Notes under the pieces: generated by a model
What the model was told of the DNA's origin: nothing
Seen by the model: the letters and a program-made list of their open reading frames with translations, nothing else
The model's database searches: none
Assembly (NCBI RefSeq): GCF_047495875.1
Contig: NC_092474.1
Coordinates: 14,366,200-14,430,199, forward strand
Direction: 5' to 3'
Length of the DNA stretch: 64,000 nt
From: Pithys albifrons albifrons
Taxonomy: Eukaryota; Chordata; Aves; Passeriformes; Thamnophilidae
Shown: positions 33,948-44,860 of the stretch, one piece after another
Layout of the letters: each line of letters starts with the position of its first letter
Position numbering within the stretch: position 1 is the first letter of the stretch
Made by a program: the position numbers and the translations under genes

Positions 33948-34060
33948 CCCAGAATGGTTTGGGTTGGAGGGGACCTTAAAGTTCATCTTGTTCCACCTCC
34001 TGCCATGGGCTGGGACACCTTCCACTACACCAGGTTGCTCCATGGACATCTTTATGCACA
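33948..34060 (-). repeat. CR1 LINE tail, group 2, minus
   Basis: About 110 bp: CCAGAATGGTTTGGGTTGGA, GGACCTTAAAGTTCATC, CATGGGCTGGGACACCTTCC, ACCAGGTTGCTCCATGG. The extreme terminus is degraded. Confidence 0.85.
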
Positions 34061-34091
34061 ATCATCTTTACCAAAATCCATTCTGTCTTCA

Positions 34092-34158
34092 GGGGAGGTT
34101 GGACCAGGGACCTCCAGAGATCCCTCCAAGCCTCTTTCGGTCTCTAAATCCATGATCA
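34092..34158 (+). repeat. Possible CR1 tail fragment
   Basis: GGTTGGACCAGGGACCTCCA, GAGATCCCTCCAAGCCTC, then TCTAAATCCATGATC resembles a decayed CR1 terminus in plus orientation, directly opposite the fragment at 33948. The match is weak. Confidence 0.45.
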
Positions 34159-34567
34159 GGACTTGTAGAGGTCACCTTGTCCCTCCCTTGGAGGTGGATT
34201 CCTGGCACAGTGGATTCCATTCACTGTGAGGGGTCACCAAACCAGAGGAGGGTTTGCCACTGCTCCTGGTGATGCTGGGCCAGCCAAACACACAAAACCC
34301 TCCAGATGATGTCCAAGTGATGCTCTGCTGTTGCCTGAGGCCACTGGGGTACCAGTGGTCACCAGTATCCATCTGTCAGTGGAAAGAGAAGTTGTTCTTG
34401 TTTAACATTGCAGGACTTCTCTACAGTGTCTCTCTTATCCCCCTGAGACTGTGCTGCTGCCATTGTGTGATAGTTTTATTCTCTTGAGGAAATCTCTACC
34501 ACCCCCAAATCATGACTTGGGAACAGAATGTAGTAGTTACACCCAAAGTTGCTCATCTTGAATCCAA
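34159..34567. other. No recognised feature
   Basis: About 410 bases with nothing I recognise. Confidence 0.45.
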
Positions 34568-35058
34568 GGGACAGTTCTGGATCACTCAGACAAGAAGGAC
34601 ACTGAGGGACTGGAGCTCTGCAGGGCAGGGAACGGAGCTGGGAAGGGGTTGGAGCAGCAGGAGGGGCTGAGGGAGCTGGGGGGGCTCAGCCTGGAGAAAA
34701 GGAGGCTCAGGGGGCACCTTCTGGCTCTGCAATCCCTGCCAGGAGGGGGGAGCTGGGGGGGGTCAGGCTCTGCTCCAGGGCACAGGGACAGGCGAGGGAA
34801 TGGCCTCAGACTGTGCCAGGGCAGGGTCAGGTTGGAGATGAGAGAAAAATGTCTTCACTGAAATTGTTTTCCAGCCCTGAGAAAGGCTGCCCAGGGCTGG
34901 TGGAGTCCCCATGCCTGTAACTGCTCAAAAAAAGTGTGGATGTGGCACTTGGGGACATGGTTTAGTGGTGAACATGGTGGTGGTGCTGGGCTGAGTTGGA
35001 CTTTATGATCTCAGAGGTCTTTTCCAACCTGATTGACTCTGTGATTTTATGATTCTGC
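34568..35058 (+). repeat. CR1 LINE 3' region, group 3
   Basis: About 490 bp: CAGTTCTGGATCACTCAGAC, GGCTGAGGGAGCTGGGGGGG, GAAAAGGAGGCTCAGGGGG, GATGTGGCACTTGGGGACAT, GGTCTTTTCCAACCTGATTG and the terminus TGTGATTTTATGATTCTG. Confidence 0.93.
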
Positions 35059-36274
35059 CTATTTCCTATGGGACAGAGAATTGGAGACAAATCACACCTT
35101 CTGGGGCAGAGGGATAGTTCAGGTTTTCCCTCTTGGAAGTAGAGAGGTATCACTGACATTTGTTGGGATTCTTCTAAAGGCTTCTCATTTGTTCAGCTCT
35201 CCTTGATTGTCTCCCAGGACCTTTCCCCTCAGATTTCTAGTTTTTATTGTTCCTTATCATTTCTTTTAGGTAAATTTGGGCAAGAGCAATGTATTTTAGC
35301 TGTCTGATTTCTCTTAAAATCTTTGCCCTCAGGTTTGTTCAACTGACTGGGATGTGAATGTGTTGTTCTGCCAATTGTGATAAGGAATCGACACTTCTCT
35401 CACCTCTTTCTTGCCCTTGGAATTCCCAGCTAAGAGTGAAGTTCAGACTGGAAGTCAGGATATTTTCTTCTCTCCAAATAATTTCAGTCATTTTGCATTT
35501 GCAGAGATTCAGAAGTTCACTAAGTGAGATGATGCCTCTCTGCTTATTATGGGAGCCTCTGTTTAGCTAAAGAAACTGGGGGAAAAGTGAAGTATTATAA
35601 ATCTCATCCTTCCTTATAAATTCTTTAATGTTCACATGCGGAAATTAAAATTCTACAATACACAGACATGTTAATTGTAAGCTCTTGGCTGATGTGCAGC
35701 TTGTCCCAGGAGCTGGAATGGTGTCCTGAGGGCATTTGGAAATGGCAGCTGGGGAGCAATGGAGCCATTTTCTTAACACACAAACGTTCATCATTTCCAC
35801 TCAGCACTGCAGAGCAGGGCACTGACCATTCCTGGATTTCAAGGGGGTTGTCCTCGTGGGAGGTGAGACATTCCCCAGGAAGAACAAGGTCTCCCAGCAG
35901 GAAGGGAGATGTTTGTGAATCTCTCCTTTCACATTCTTTGCTTTTCTGGCGAGTGCACGACACAGAACATTTCATTTGGGATTGTAGGAAGTATTTCATG
36001 CTGAATGGAACAATGTTTTTTGGTTTAGCAAGAAAAATAATATTGCAGGCTGATCCAAACAAAGCACTTTTTTTCCGCTTGATTTTTCAATTTTGCTGTC
36101 AAACTGAAAAATCAGCTCTTCCCCCAGACCAATCACAGGGAGCTCTGTTCTCCTGCATGAAACAGCAGCATCCTGATGCTCAACAGAAGAATATTTCCTG
36201 GCAGCATCATCTGTTGTGAGTCTTAAAAGATGCTCCCATCACAAAGAAGAAAGAGAGCAGAGACTTCAACCTTT
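35059..36274. other. No recognised feature; longest open frame outside obvious repeats
   Basis: About 1.2 kb. Positions 35668-36219 hold a 183-codon plus-strand frame, with a 145-codon frame on the opposite strand over the same bases. The predicted product has no motif I recognise and no splice or promoter context. I leave it uncalled. Confidence 0.4.
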
Positions 36275-36279
36275 CCCCC

Positions 36280-36984
36280 TGTGCTGGTTTAAAGGGAAAC
36301 CTGCAGGAGAAATGAACCCAACACAAAAACGATTATAACTCAGAGTTACAATTTAATATTACAATAAATGCAATGGCACAAAGAGAAATTGGGTTTAACC
36401 CCCCAGCCCAGCAGTGTAACCCACCCCCTGGGGCACAAACACAGGGGGGTTTGGTGGCCCCTGTGCTGAGCCCCACGTGGTTCCTCCGAGTCCAAAGGAA
36501 AAGGAAGGGACAAACCTGTTGGTGCAGATGATGGCACAGTCTGGTGGAGAGTGGTGAGCTCCTCCTGGCCAGGGGCTGCTCCTCCTCTGGATCCAGTGAG
36601 TTGTACCAGAGGTCCCCAAACCCCAAGATTGTCTCCCCTCAGGTTTGGGTGGGAGCCCCCAGTGCCTCCCCCAGGGCAGGGAGTTCCACACTGGGGGATC
36701 TGACTCTGGCAGTCAGGGGGGAGTTTGGACTCGTTGCTGGCCCATGGGCAGAGCTGAGCCCTCAGGTGGGTGTGGAGGTGCCAAGGAGTCCCTGCAGGGC
36801 AGTTCTCCCAGCTCCTCTGCCAGGCTTCTTTCCCAGCCAGCTCCCAGCCTGAGGGCTCAGCTGTGCCCTGGGCAGCTGCTGCCAATGGGCCATTGGGAAC
36901 AGTTCATGAGAGATGACATGGAGGGTTTAGAATGCCCAGCTTTGGTCACACCCACACAGTGATCTCGGTTGCTGAACCAGGAGA
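36280..36984 (-). mobile_element. Solo LTR, form A (copy 5), minus
   Basis: A 705-bp unit from TGTGCTGGTTTAAAGG to GCTGAACCAGGAGA. The last ACA is changed to AGA, and about 8-10 bp are missing just before the right end (GTGATCTCGGTTGCTG). Flanks CCCCC and CCTCC match at four of five bases. The inverted repeat is present. Confidence 0.92.
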
Positions 36985-37622
36985 CCTCCACAGCAGCTGA
37001 GCAACTGCCAGAGGCAGCAGCAGGAGGACAACTCTGCCTCAAAATCTTCAAAACATTCTGAAGACCGTGGTACCCTTCTCCCTGCACTTGGAGAGGTGGT
37101 GGCATTGTCAGTGCCAGGTGTGGCATGGAAAACTCCAGACTTCATCCAGCACAGGTGGGAGAACTCCAGCATGGATACAGCCACTCCTGCAAAAATATCC
37201 TGGAAAGTTCTGCTTCATTTTGGGGAAGCTGCAAGTGGAAGGAGGCAGTTCCCTTTTGTGCTGCCGTGTCAAGCTCTGGTTGTGTTGTGGCTCTGAGCAC
37301 AGAAAATGTAAGGAAGTGAAAACCTCCCAGAAACTGAAATTTGGCCCAAGACATCCTGGTGAGAACCATTCCACAGTGGGCTGGCCAGAGGGCTTACAGA
37401 GGCCAGTGGAGCCAGAAATCCCTGGGATTCCTGCCCATAGCAGCACCTTTGGAAGCTGTTTCCCCATGGCTTCCAGGCACTTATTATCCCACCAGACTTC
37501 TGGAAAGGATTTGGAAGGTCTTGGTATTCCACAGCCTACAGAGAAGCAGAAGAGAAGCAAGGAGAGGCTTTGAAACCTGTGAGAGTTCCACTGGTGTTCC
37601 CTCTAATTGGAACCATTTTCAG

Positions 37623-37651
37623 GGTGTGTGTGTGTGTGGGGGTGTGTGTGT
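37623..37651. repeat. GT microsatellite
   Basis: GTGTGTGTGTGTGT interrupted by GGGG, then GTGTGTGTGT. It abuts the duplicated segment that follows. Confidence 0.9.
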
Positions 37652-37745
37652 ATTTCAAAAAATTTGAAGTCATGTTGACAAGACTTTGTGTATACAATGA
37701 ATTTGTATATATTTCAAGAAAATTTGAAGTCATGATGACAAGAAT
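37651..37745. repeat. Local tandem duplication, about 58-bp offset
   Basis: Two copies of TATTTCAA-(A)n-TTTGAAGTCATG followed by TGACAAGA lie at 37651 and 37709. They differ by a few bases and carry different short joiners. This is a simple local duplication next to the GT run. Confidence 0.75.
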
Positions 37746-38260
37746 GGGCTCAATGGCCTGTTTGAAACACATCTCAGTTCCCACAAGTGTTACCTCACTG
37801 GTCCAAACTCCATCTTTCCCTGTTTGGTTGCTTGGGATTTGTGTTCCTAAACAAACTGCATCACTCACCTCTTCACATCAACTTCAGATGACTCTACCAA
37901 CAGAATTATTGTTTCTCACAAGAGGAAATCTATATTTCTTCCTCCTAGAAGAATCTAAAGGACTCTGGTTGTGCTTTCCTGTTGCCTCTGAGCTGTCCTA
38001 AGACACAGATCTGCACTGGAACCTGGGACAGAAGGATGAATGAGTTGCCATGACACTGACCATCTCCTCCCAGGGCTCTCTGTGCTGTGATGAGCCAGGT
38101 GACTTCAGTGAGGGTTGAGCAGCTCACCCTGGATTCCCTTTAAAGCGAGGAGAGAAGGATCAGTGTCTTCATGGAACAGCCCATTGGATCTTGCAGGTGC
38201 TGACAGGGTGATGTGACTGGTCCCCAAACTCCACTGGTGTGTTTTTTCAGCACTCATTTA

Positions 38261-38900
38261 AATCACAGAATCACAGAAAATGCTCAGTTGAAAGGAAACC
38301 ACAAGGATCATTGACTCCTGGCCCTTCACAGGCCCATCCCAAGAGTCACACCCTGTGCCCCAGAGCATCATCCAAACCCTCCTGGAGCTCTGGCAGCCTT
38401 GGGGCTGTGCCCACTGCCCTGGGGAGCCTGATCAGTGCCCACCACCCTCTGGGGGAAGGACCTTTCCCTGAGATCCAGCCTGACCCTGCCCTGACACAGC
38501 TCCAGCCATTCCCTGGGTGCTGTCCCTGGTCCCCATAGAGCAGAGATCAGTGCCTGCCCCTCCTCTGCCCCTCCTGAGGAAGCTGGACCTGCAGTGAGGT
38601 CTCCCCTCAGTCTCCTCTTCTCCAGCTGAACACACCAAGTGCCCTCAGTGTCCTCACACGCTGCCCCTCCAGGCCCTGAACCACCTCTGTGTCCCTCCTT
38701 TGGACACTCTCCAATGGCTAAATCTCTCCCTTCCATTGTGTCCCCCCAAACTGTCCCCCCATTGCAGGTGAGGCTGCCCCAGTGCAGAGCAGAGTGGGAC
38801 AATCCCCTCCCTGGCCCGGCCATGCTGGGCCTGATGCCCCCCAGGGCAGGGATGTCCCTCCTGGCTCCAGGGCACTGCTGGCTCATATTCATCTCTCCAC
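38261..38900 (-). repeat. CR1 LINE 3' UTR and late ORF2, group 1, minus
   Basis: About 640 bp. The terminus is at the left (AATCACAGAATCACAGAAAA), followed by CACACCCTGTGCCCCAGAG, CCCCTCCTGAGGAAGCTGGA, CTCCTCTTCTCCAGCTGAAC and CCTTTGGACACTCTCCAATG. It reaches further toward 5' than most group 1 copies here. The 183-codon minus frame over it is a by-product. Confidence 0.93.
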
Positions 38901-39540
38901 TGAAGATTTCAACCCTCAAATGAGCCCCTCAAGTATCTCTCTGACCTTTGAACCATTCCATGAGCCCCTGTGACAACCTCCCTTTCTTTTATGCCTTTTG
39001 AGAGAATGTTGTATTTTACATCCTCTTTGAGGGGATGTTCTATTCTACATATTCTTGTACTTCTCTTTTCTTGTTGAAGAACTAACACTGTGCTAAGCCT
39101 ACTACAGGATGGGAAGTGATAACGAGCCACAGGAGAGAGAGTAAATGAGTGATGAGCAGATGAAGCTCTGTAGGTTTCTAGAAATAAAGATGGAAGAAGC
39201 AGGAGCAGAGCTTGAAAAGGTTGGAGCTCACCCAGCAATGTGGGGCTGCAGATTTCAAGCAGAAAATGCAAAACCTGGGGAAAAAAAAAATCTGGAATTC
39301 TTTTCAGAGCATTGGTGAGTTTATTAACTCCTTTAAAGGGTTTGCTGAAGGCAATGAGGTCTCTCAGAAGTTATTTTCTACAGGTAAAGTAGAGAGACGA
39401 GGTGATGTTCAGGGTCAGGGGAATTCTGAAAAACTCGACACAGAGGTGTGATCTGAGCACAGAGAAATTCAGTTCCCTGTGATGAGGATGAAACCTGGAG
39501 AGCCAGACTGGCAGGAAAATATGATCTATTTGTCATTTCT
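38901..39540. other. No recognised feature
   Basis: About 640 bases. An A run of about ten lies near 39281-39290. Nothing recognised. Confidence 0.45.
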
Positions 39541-39680
39541 AGAATCATGGAATGGTTTGGGTTGGGAGAGACCTTAAAGCTCATCCAGTTCCACACCCTG
39601 CCATGGGCAGGGACACCTTCCACTAGCCCAGGTTGGTCCAGCCCCCATCCAGCCTGGCCTGGAACACTTCCAGAGGTGTA
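39541..39680 (-). repeat. CR1 LINE tail, group 2, minus
   Basis: About 140 bp: AGAATCATGGAATGGTTTGG, GAGACCTTAAAGCTCATCC, CCATGGGCAGGGACACCTTC, CAGCCTGGCCTGGAACACTT. Confidence 0.93.
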
Positions 39681-40253
39681 TTTGGAGCACCAGTAGAGCC
39701 CCAACACGGCTGGTTTGAGGGATGTGGGTCTGTCTGTCTTGTCATGGCCTGGGCACAGATGATTGAACACACTCTCTGACAGTGAGTGGGTCAGGTCATG
39801 CCTCAGGTAAGAGACTTGGTTCCTCTCCCTGCCAGGCTGAGCCTTCCTGGCAGCATCTGCAGCTTCTAAGGCATTAAAACACCACGAGAAATCCAGAAGT
39901 GAAGCGGAATTCACAACGGAAACTTCTGGATAAACCAGCCAGTGAAGCTTGAAGGTAATGAGGCACTACTCACCCTGAAGAAAAACTGGGGTGACCTGGA
40001 AATCAGCAGGTTTTGTGGAAGGAAGGGCCTTTATAACCTCAGTGGGAGCTCAGCTGACACTGGAAAATCACAATTTCCACAAACTTTGTGCTCCTCTACA
40101 TTGAAAATCTGAACAGAAGGGATTTGGAGGGTTATCCAGCCCATCTTGCTGGCAAAGGCAGGAGCAACCTGTGTGACTCTGGTTGTTGATACCCATCCTG
40201 CTTTTACAATTCCACAGAGATGAAGGATGAACTTTCTCCCTGAGAAAATCTCC
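39681..40253. other. No recognised feature
   Basis: About 570 bases with nothing I recognise. Confidence 0.45.
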
Positions 40254-40258
40254 ATTTC

Positions 40259-40842
40259 TGCAATGGTTTAACCCCAACTGGCAGTTCAATACCACAGAAC
40301 CACTCACTCACACCCCCCACCAGGGGGGAGAACCTGAAAAAACACCCTGGGCAGAGATAAGAATAGTTTAATAATTGCAACAAAGTGAAAGATACTACTG
40401 ATAATACTAACCAGAGTAACAATAATTTAACATCATAGATAAAATAATAAATAATAATAATTTAAAATCATAAATAAACCCCAAGTGAAACAAATGCAAT
40501 CCTAATACAACTGCTCACCATGTGCTGACTGATGCCCAGCCAGTCCCTGGGGAGCTCTCAGGCCTCTCCCTTCAGTTTAGATAACTAAAGGTCATTCTCT
40601 GGTGTGGAACATCCTCTGCCCAGTTCAGGTCAGCTCTCCTCCCACCTCCCTCCCACCTCTTTGTGCAGCTCCTCGCTGCCAGAGCCTGGGACATGGAGAA
40701 GTCCTGGATTTAGAGTAAGCACAGCTTGGCCCCAGCCAAAACATCAGCGTGTTATCAACATTATCCTCACACTAAACCCCAAACACAGCCCTGGAGCAGC
40801 ACAAAGAAGAAAATGAACTCTATCTCAGCTAAAAGCAGGACG
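40259..40842 (-). mobile_element. Solo LTR, form F, minus
   Basis: A 584-bp unit reading TGCAATGGTTTAACCCC at the left and AGCTAAAAGCAGGACG at the right, flanked by the 5-bp duplication ATTTC (40254-40258 and 40843-40847). On the minus strand it starts CGTCCTGCTTTTAGCTGAG, a common bird LTR start in which the expected TG has become CG. That change probably disables the integrase terminus. It contains a TAA-rich run (about 40445-40485). Internal retroviral sequence is absent. Confidence 0.85.
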
Positions 40843-40847
40843 ATTTC

Positions 40848-41224
40848 TTTACCAACTTCCTTGCTAGAGAGCTCCTCCAGTGCTGCACTTTGAGCCCACA
40901 TGAAACAAGGATGAAAATATTCCTTCCCTTTCCTCAGGTGTCCTTTGTACACCTGAGGGGAGCTGTCACCACTGCCAGTTGTCTGTGCTCAGGTTAAAGG
41001 GGGCTCTGCTCCTCCAGCCCTTCACTAAGGCAGAGACAAACACTCAGGTCTCACTGAGGTTGTTCAGGGCACTTCTCACACAGGTGGTATTTGCACATCT
41101 CCAGTCTTCTCATTCCGGGGCTGGACTGTTCCCAGGAACTCCACACTTGGAGCGCTCAGAACAGGGTTTGCTGCTGCCCTGGGGTCTCACAGGGGGAGCA
41201 CAACGTGGATTGCAGGTGGCTGAT
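40848..41224. other. No recognised feature
   Basis: About 380 bases with nothing I recognise. Confidence 0.45.
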
Positions 41225-41446
41225 AAAGGGTATTTCCAAGCTGGAGAAGAGAAGGCTCCAGGGAAAACTGAGAGCTCTTTCCAGTGCCTGAAGGGGCTCC
41301 AGGAGAGCTGGAGAGGGACTGGGGACAAGGGATGGAGGGACAGGACAAGGGGAATGGCTTCCCACTGCCAGAGGGCAGGGATAGATGGGATATGGGGAAG
41401 GAATTGTTGGCTGTGAGGGTGGGCAGGCCCTGGCACAGGCCAAGGG
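41225..41446 (+). repeat. CR1 LINE fragment, group 2, lacking its 3' end
   Basis: About 220 bp from AAGCTGGAGAAGAGAAGGCT to GTGGGCAGGCCCTGGCACAG, then a sharp switch to unrelated text. CR1 copies normally lose the 5' end, not the 3' end, so this copy was probably cut by a deletion or recombination after insertion. Confidence 0.88.
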
Positions 41447-41559
41447 GGACTCCTTGGACACCAGGGTGCTCCCTCACCCCCATAACCAGGTGTGGGCCAT
41501 GTAGATGTGATTCCAGCTGCACACCCAGCTGGATTTTGGCAGCAGCTGGAGGACTTTTG

Positions 41560-41953
41560 GAATTTTGAGAAAGTTGGGATTGTTAAGCCTGAGGAAGAGA
41601 AGGCTTTGGGGTGACCTCACTGTGGCCTTGCAGTGCCTGAAGGGACTGACAGGAAAGATGGAGAGAGACTCTTTCCAAGGGCTGGGAGGGGCAGGACACA
41701 GGGAATGGCTTCCCACTGCCAGAGGGCAGGGTTAGATGGGAGACTGGGAAGGAGTTGTTCCCTGTGAGGGTGGGCAGGCCCTGGCACATTTTGGGCAGAG
41801 AAGCTGTGGCTGCCCCATCCCTGGGAGTGTCCAAGGCCAGGCTGGACAGGGCTTGGAGCACCCTGGGCTGGTGGGAGGTGTCCCTGCCTATGGCAGGGGG
41901 TGGGATGGGCTTCAAGGTCCTTTCCAAGCCAAACCATCCTGTGGATCTGTGAC
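41560..41953 (+). repeat. CR1 LINE 3' region, group 2
   Basis: About 395 bp: GGGATTGTTAAGCCTGAGGA, TGGGGTGACCTCACTGTGGC, GGCTTCCCACTGCCAGAGGG, and a terminus CCAAACCATCCTGTGGATC. It is in the same direction as the truncated piece 110 bp upstream and overlaps it in content, so they are two separate insertions. Confidence 0.93.
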
Positions 41954-42114
41954 ATTTGTCCTCCTGCAGAGCTTGCACATGCACAGGGTGCCTGTCTTGG
42001 CCATAAAGTTACAAAATCCCCCCATGCCTTCCCATTTTTCCCTTCCCTGTCTGCCTCCAGCCACTCATTCTCATGTTTTTTAGCAATTCATCTTTTTTCC
42101 CCTTAGCTTTGTAA

Positions 42115-43800
42115 GTGTGCATATGTCCTTCCTGAAACCCAGGCTGCTTTTCCCTCTCTCTCCAGCTTGTCAGGAACACTTTGAATCTTAATCCTTTCTC
42201 CCCAAAACGGTCCCAGCCCCTTTCCATCTCCTGTGCAAACACAATAATCAGGTTTCATTCCATTATTTAAGTCAGTAATAAAAGTATTGACAACTACCAG
42301 ACCCGGGGCAGGTTCCCACAGGATCCCACCTGAATCAGAGCTCCAGACTAATAGTGAGCTGCTGAGAAGTGGCCCCTGAGAGCAGCTTTTAGAGTCCTTA
42401 GCAGAGCTTTCATCTCGCCTGTGTTTGCTCAGCTCTGTGACGAGGGTGTCACAAGAGCCTGTGACAGAAACCTTCCTAAAATCAAGATATATGATCTTTG
42501 CCACTTCTCCTTTCTCCACAGAGCCTGTTACTCTGTCACAGATGGAAATGGCACTGCTTTGACATAATTTGTTCTTTTACAAATCTCTTGGCTGTTCTTT
42601 TCTCCTTGTCATGTTCTGACTGCTCAAAAATCATGTGGTTTTGTGCTTGGATCTGCATTTCTCCAGAACTGGAGAAGTTTGTAATTCTCTGATCCATCTT
42701 TCTTCCTTGTTTAGAAACTGTGCCAGCAATTCTTCATCCTTCTCAAAACCACCTCATCCCACTTTGAAAGATAACCAGAGAACTGTGTTGAGCTTGGAGA
42801 CCTCTGAGAACTGGCTGGAGCAGAGAGAATTCCTTTAGGCCAGGAGGATTTGAGAGCATTTATGAACAATCTCATGCCTTTGTCGGATAATGAACTTTCC
42901 TGTGGGTGATCACAATCAATCCATTCACTAACAGGGGCTTTCTCTCCCCTTTGACTGGTAAACTTTCCAAGGTCTGACTCTCATTTCTCAAATGTTTGCA
43001 CTTTGTCTCCTCCCAACTCCTGATCTCCCTTATTTGTATTTCATTTGTGTCTTGATCCTCTGATTTTTTCTCTGATAATCTATTCTGTTCTAGCATACTC
43101 TCCTCAGCAACATAACCTTTTTTCCCTTTTTCCTTTCCTTTTCCTTTTTGTGACACTGATTTAGCCAAGCTGATCATTCCTGGTTTTTCTCTGCCATTTT
43201 TTGAGGTATAAATTCAACTTCCACCCTTGCTATCAGCTGATTTAAGAAGCCATTAGTCCTCCTGAGCTTCCCATTCTGCTCCTCTGCTTTGATTATGAGC
43301 ACTAATCAGCCTTCTGAAGTTCTTGAAGTCTGTTTCCTTAAACCTCAGAGTCTTTAGTTTGCTTTCTTCCTTCCTTGCTCATCTAAGGATCATTAACTAC
43401 TGTCATTCCTTGATCACACTTGTAGTGAAGTTCTCTCCCACTTTCCTTATTAGTGAGGATCAAACACGATCTCAGTGTCCTTCCCGTGGCTTTTTCTACA
43501 TCTGTGTGCAGTTATTTCCTCTGCATTAAAAGAACCCCTGGAAGATTTATACCCTGCTCATGCTTTGCCCTGGATTTAACAGCTTTTTTAAGGCCCTGAA
43601 ATCACCTCCTTTAGTGCTTGAGGGGTTTCTCTGAGGTGTGGAGGGCCAGAAAGCTTTGCCCCCCAGTCTCTCTGCTGGGAGAGGATCTGAGTGCAATGAG
43701 AGGTGTCACAGAGGCCTTTTTTCCTGGAGGCTTTTAGTGTTCCTGCACTTTTCTACCTTCTGGGTTCCTCTCCAGCCTCGTGGCAGCACTAACTCTTTTT
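42115..43800 (-). repeat. Very old CR1 body (late ORF2), minus
   Basis: No modern CR1 tail is present, but the order of phrases matches the reverse complement of old amniote CR1 ORF2. It runs from a stretch near 42270-42310 about AAAAGTATTGACAACTACCA, to CAGGATCCCACC, to TAAAATCAAGATATATGATC at 42478 and CATAATTTGTTCTTTTACAA at 42562. Later comes TTAACTACTGTCATTCCTTG at 43390. All frames are broken. The boundaries are rough and the identification is from memory of the family's wording. Confidence 0.5.
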
Positions 43801-44023
43801 CCCATCTGTGTGACTTTCAAAAAAAGTGACTTTCCAAAATTAAATCGTATTTTTGGGCATGACTTCAGACTCAGAGTTCTTTCTGTTTACTCCCTGCACC
43901 TTCTGAACTAATAGAAAGCATCTAAGATGTTTGTCCAGTTGTCTCCTGATTTCCATCACCCAGAAAGGCTGTGGGGAAAGGGCTCTGCTGCCTCAATGCT
44001 GGCCTGGGCAGCGCCAAGGGCAG

Positions 44024-44175
44024 GAGAATCATAGACACACAAAGAATTATTAAGGTTGAAAAAGACCTTTAAGATCAGCAAGTCCAACCCACCATCATTA
44101 AACCACATCCCCAAGTGCCACATCCATGTTTTTTGAACACCTCCGGGATGGCGACTCCAACACTGTCCTGGGAAG
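44024..44175 (-). repeat. CR1 LINE tail, group 3, minus
   Basis: About 150 bp: GAGAATCATAGACACACAAA, AAAAAGACCTTTAAGATCAG, TCATTAAACCACATCCCCAA, CTCCGGGATGGCGACTCCAA. Confidence 0.9.
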
Positions 44176-44734
44176 AGGATGCGAGTCCTCACCCACCATC
44201 TCCCAGACCTCTCTGCTTCCCATGGTCCAGCAGGAGGGGAGGAGAACCCTGATGCTTCCCAGGCAGCACCTTCCAAGAGCTCAATGTCCTGCTGGTCACA
44301 GCAGTGCCCACCCAGTGCCTTCCTGGCCATGGACAGCAGGATGTGCTGGGGAAGGATAGTCCATCTGGGCACTGTGGGCTCAGTCTTGTACCATGGTGGG
44401 ACCTGTGGGAATGTGCTGCTGCTGGGAACTGCCTGAGACAACCACCAGAGACTTGCTCAAGCTGTTGTGGCTCTTCAGGGCAGGAGGTGTCTCCTCCAGG
44501 ACCCACCCAGGTTGCCTCCCTGGTACCTGCTGTGTTTGGCGACCCTCTGCTGAGAGCAGTCTGAGGCAGCAGGTGGGAGTGCCCCTCTGGAGACACCCCA
44601 GGGTAGATCCACTTGTGTTCAGCCACCTGGAACTGCCCCCAGGATTACGTCTGGTGGGAAAGAACCCCCATATCCCATGGCTGCTCGGGACTCCTCCAGT
44701 GGAGGAGCACAGAGCAGTTTGCCTTGTCTGGAAG
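44176..44734. other. No recognised feature
   Basis: About 560 bases. Overlapping open frames of up to 161 codons on the minus strand and 119 on the plus strand have no recognised domain. Confidence 0.4.
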
Positions 44735-44860
44735 GGAGCTGTCCTGGTTTGAGGGGAAAAACCAAAATGTTTACCCACAAGCGGGGGAGGGGGTCTGGGG
44801 TCTCCTCCACAATAATCACGCCACTCTTTATCAAATTTAAGGAAAGGAATTTTAATACCA

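Larger units (their letters stand above)
36985..38260. other. Unannotated block with a GT run and a local duplication
   Basis: About 1.28 kb. A GT-rich simple run lies at 37623-37651. Right after it, two similar segments start at about 37651 and 37709 (both carry TATTTCAA, an A run, TTTGAAGTCATG and TGACAAGA). A 168-codon plus frame (37067-37573) and a 150-codon minus frame overlap; neither is supported. Confidence 0.45.

Noticed and set aside
37067..37573. 168-codon plus frame with a 150-codon frame opposite
   Set aside because: Overlapping long frames on both strands of GC-balanced DNA are expected now and then by chance. No domain, signal or splice context seen.
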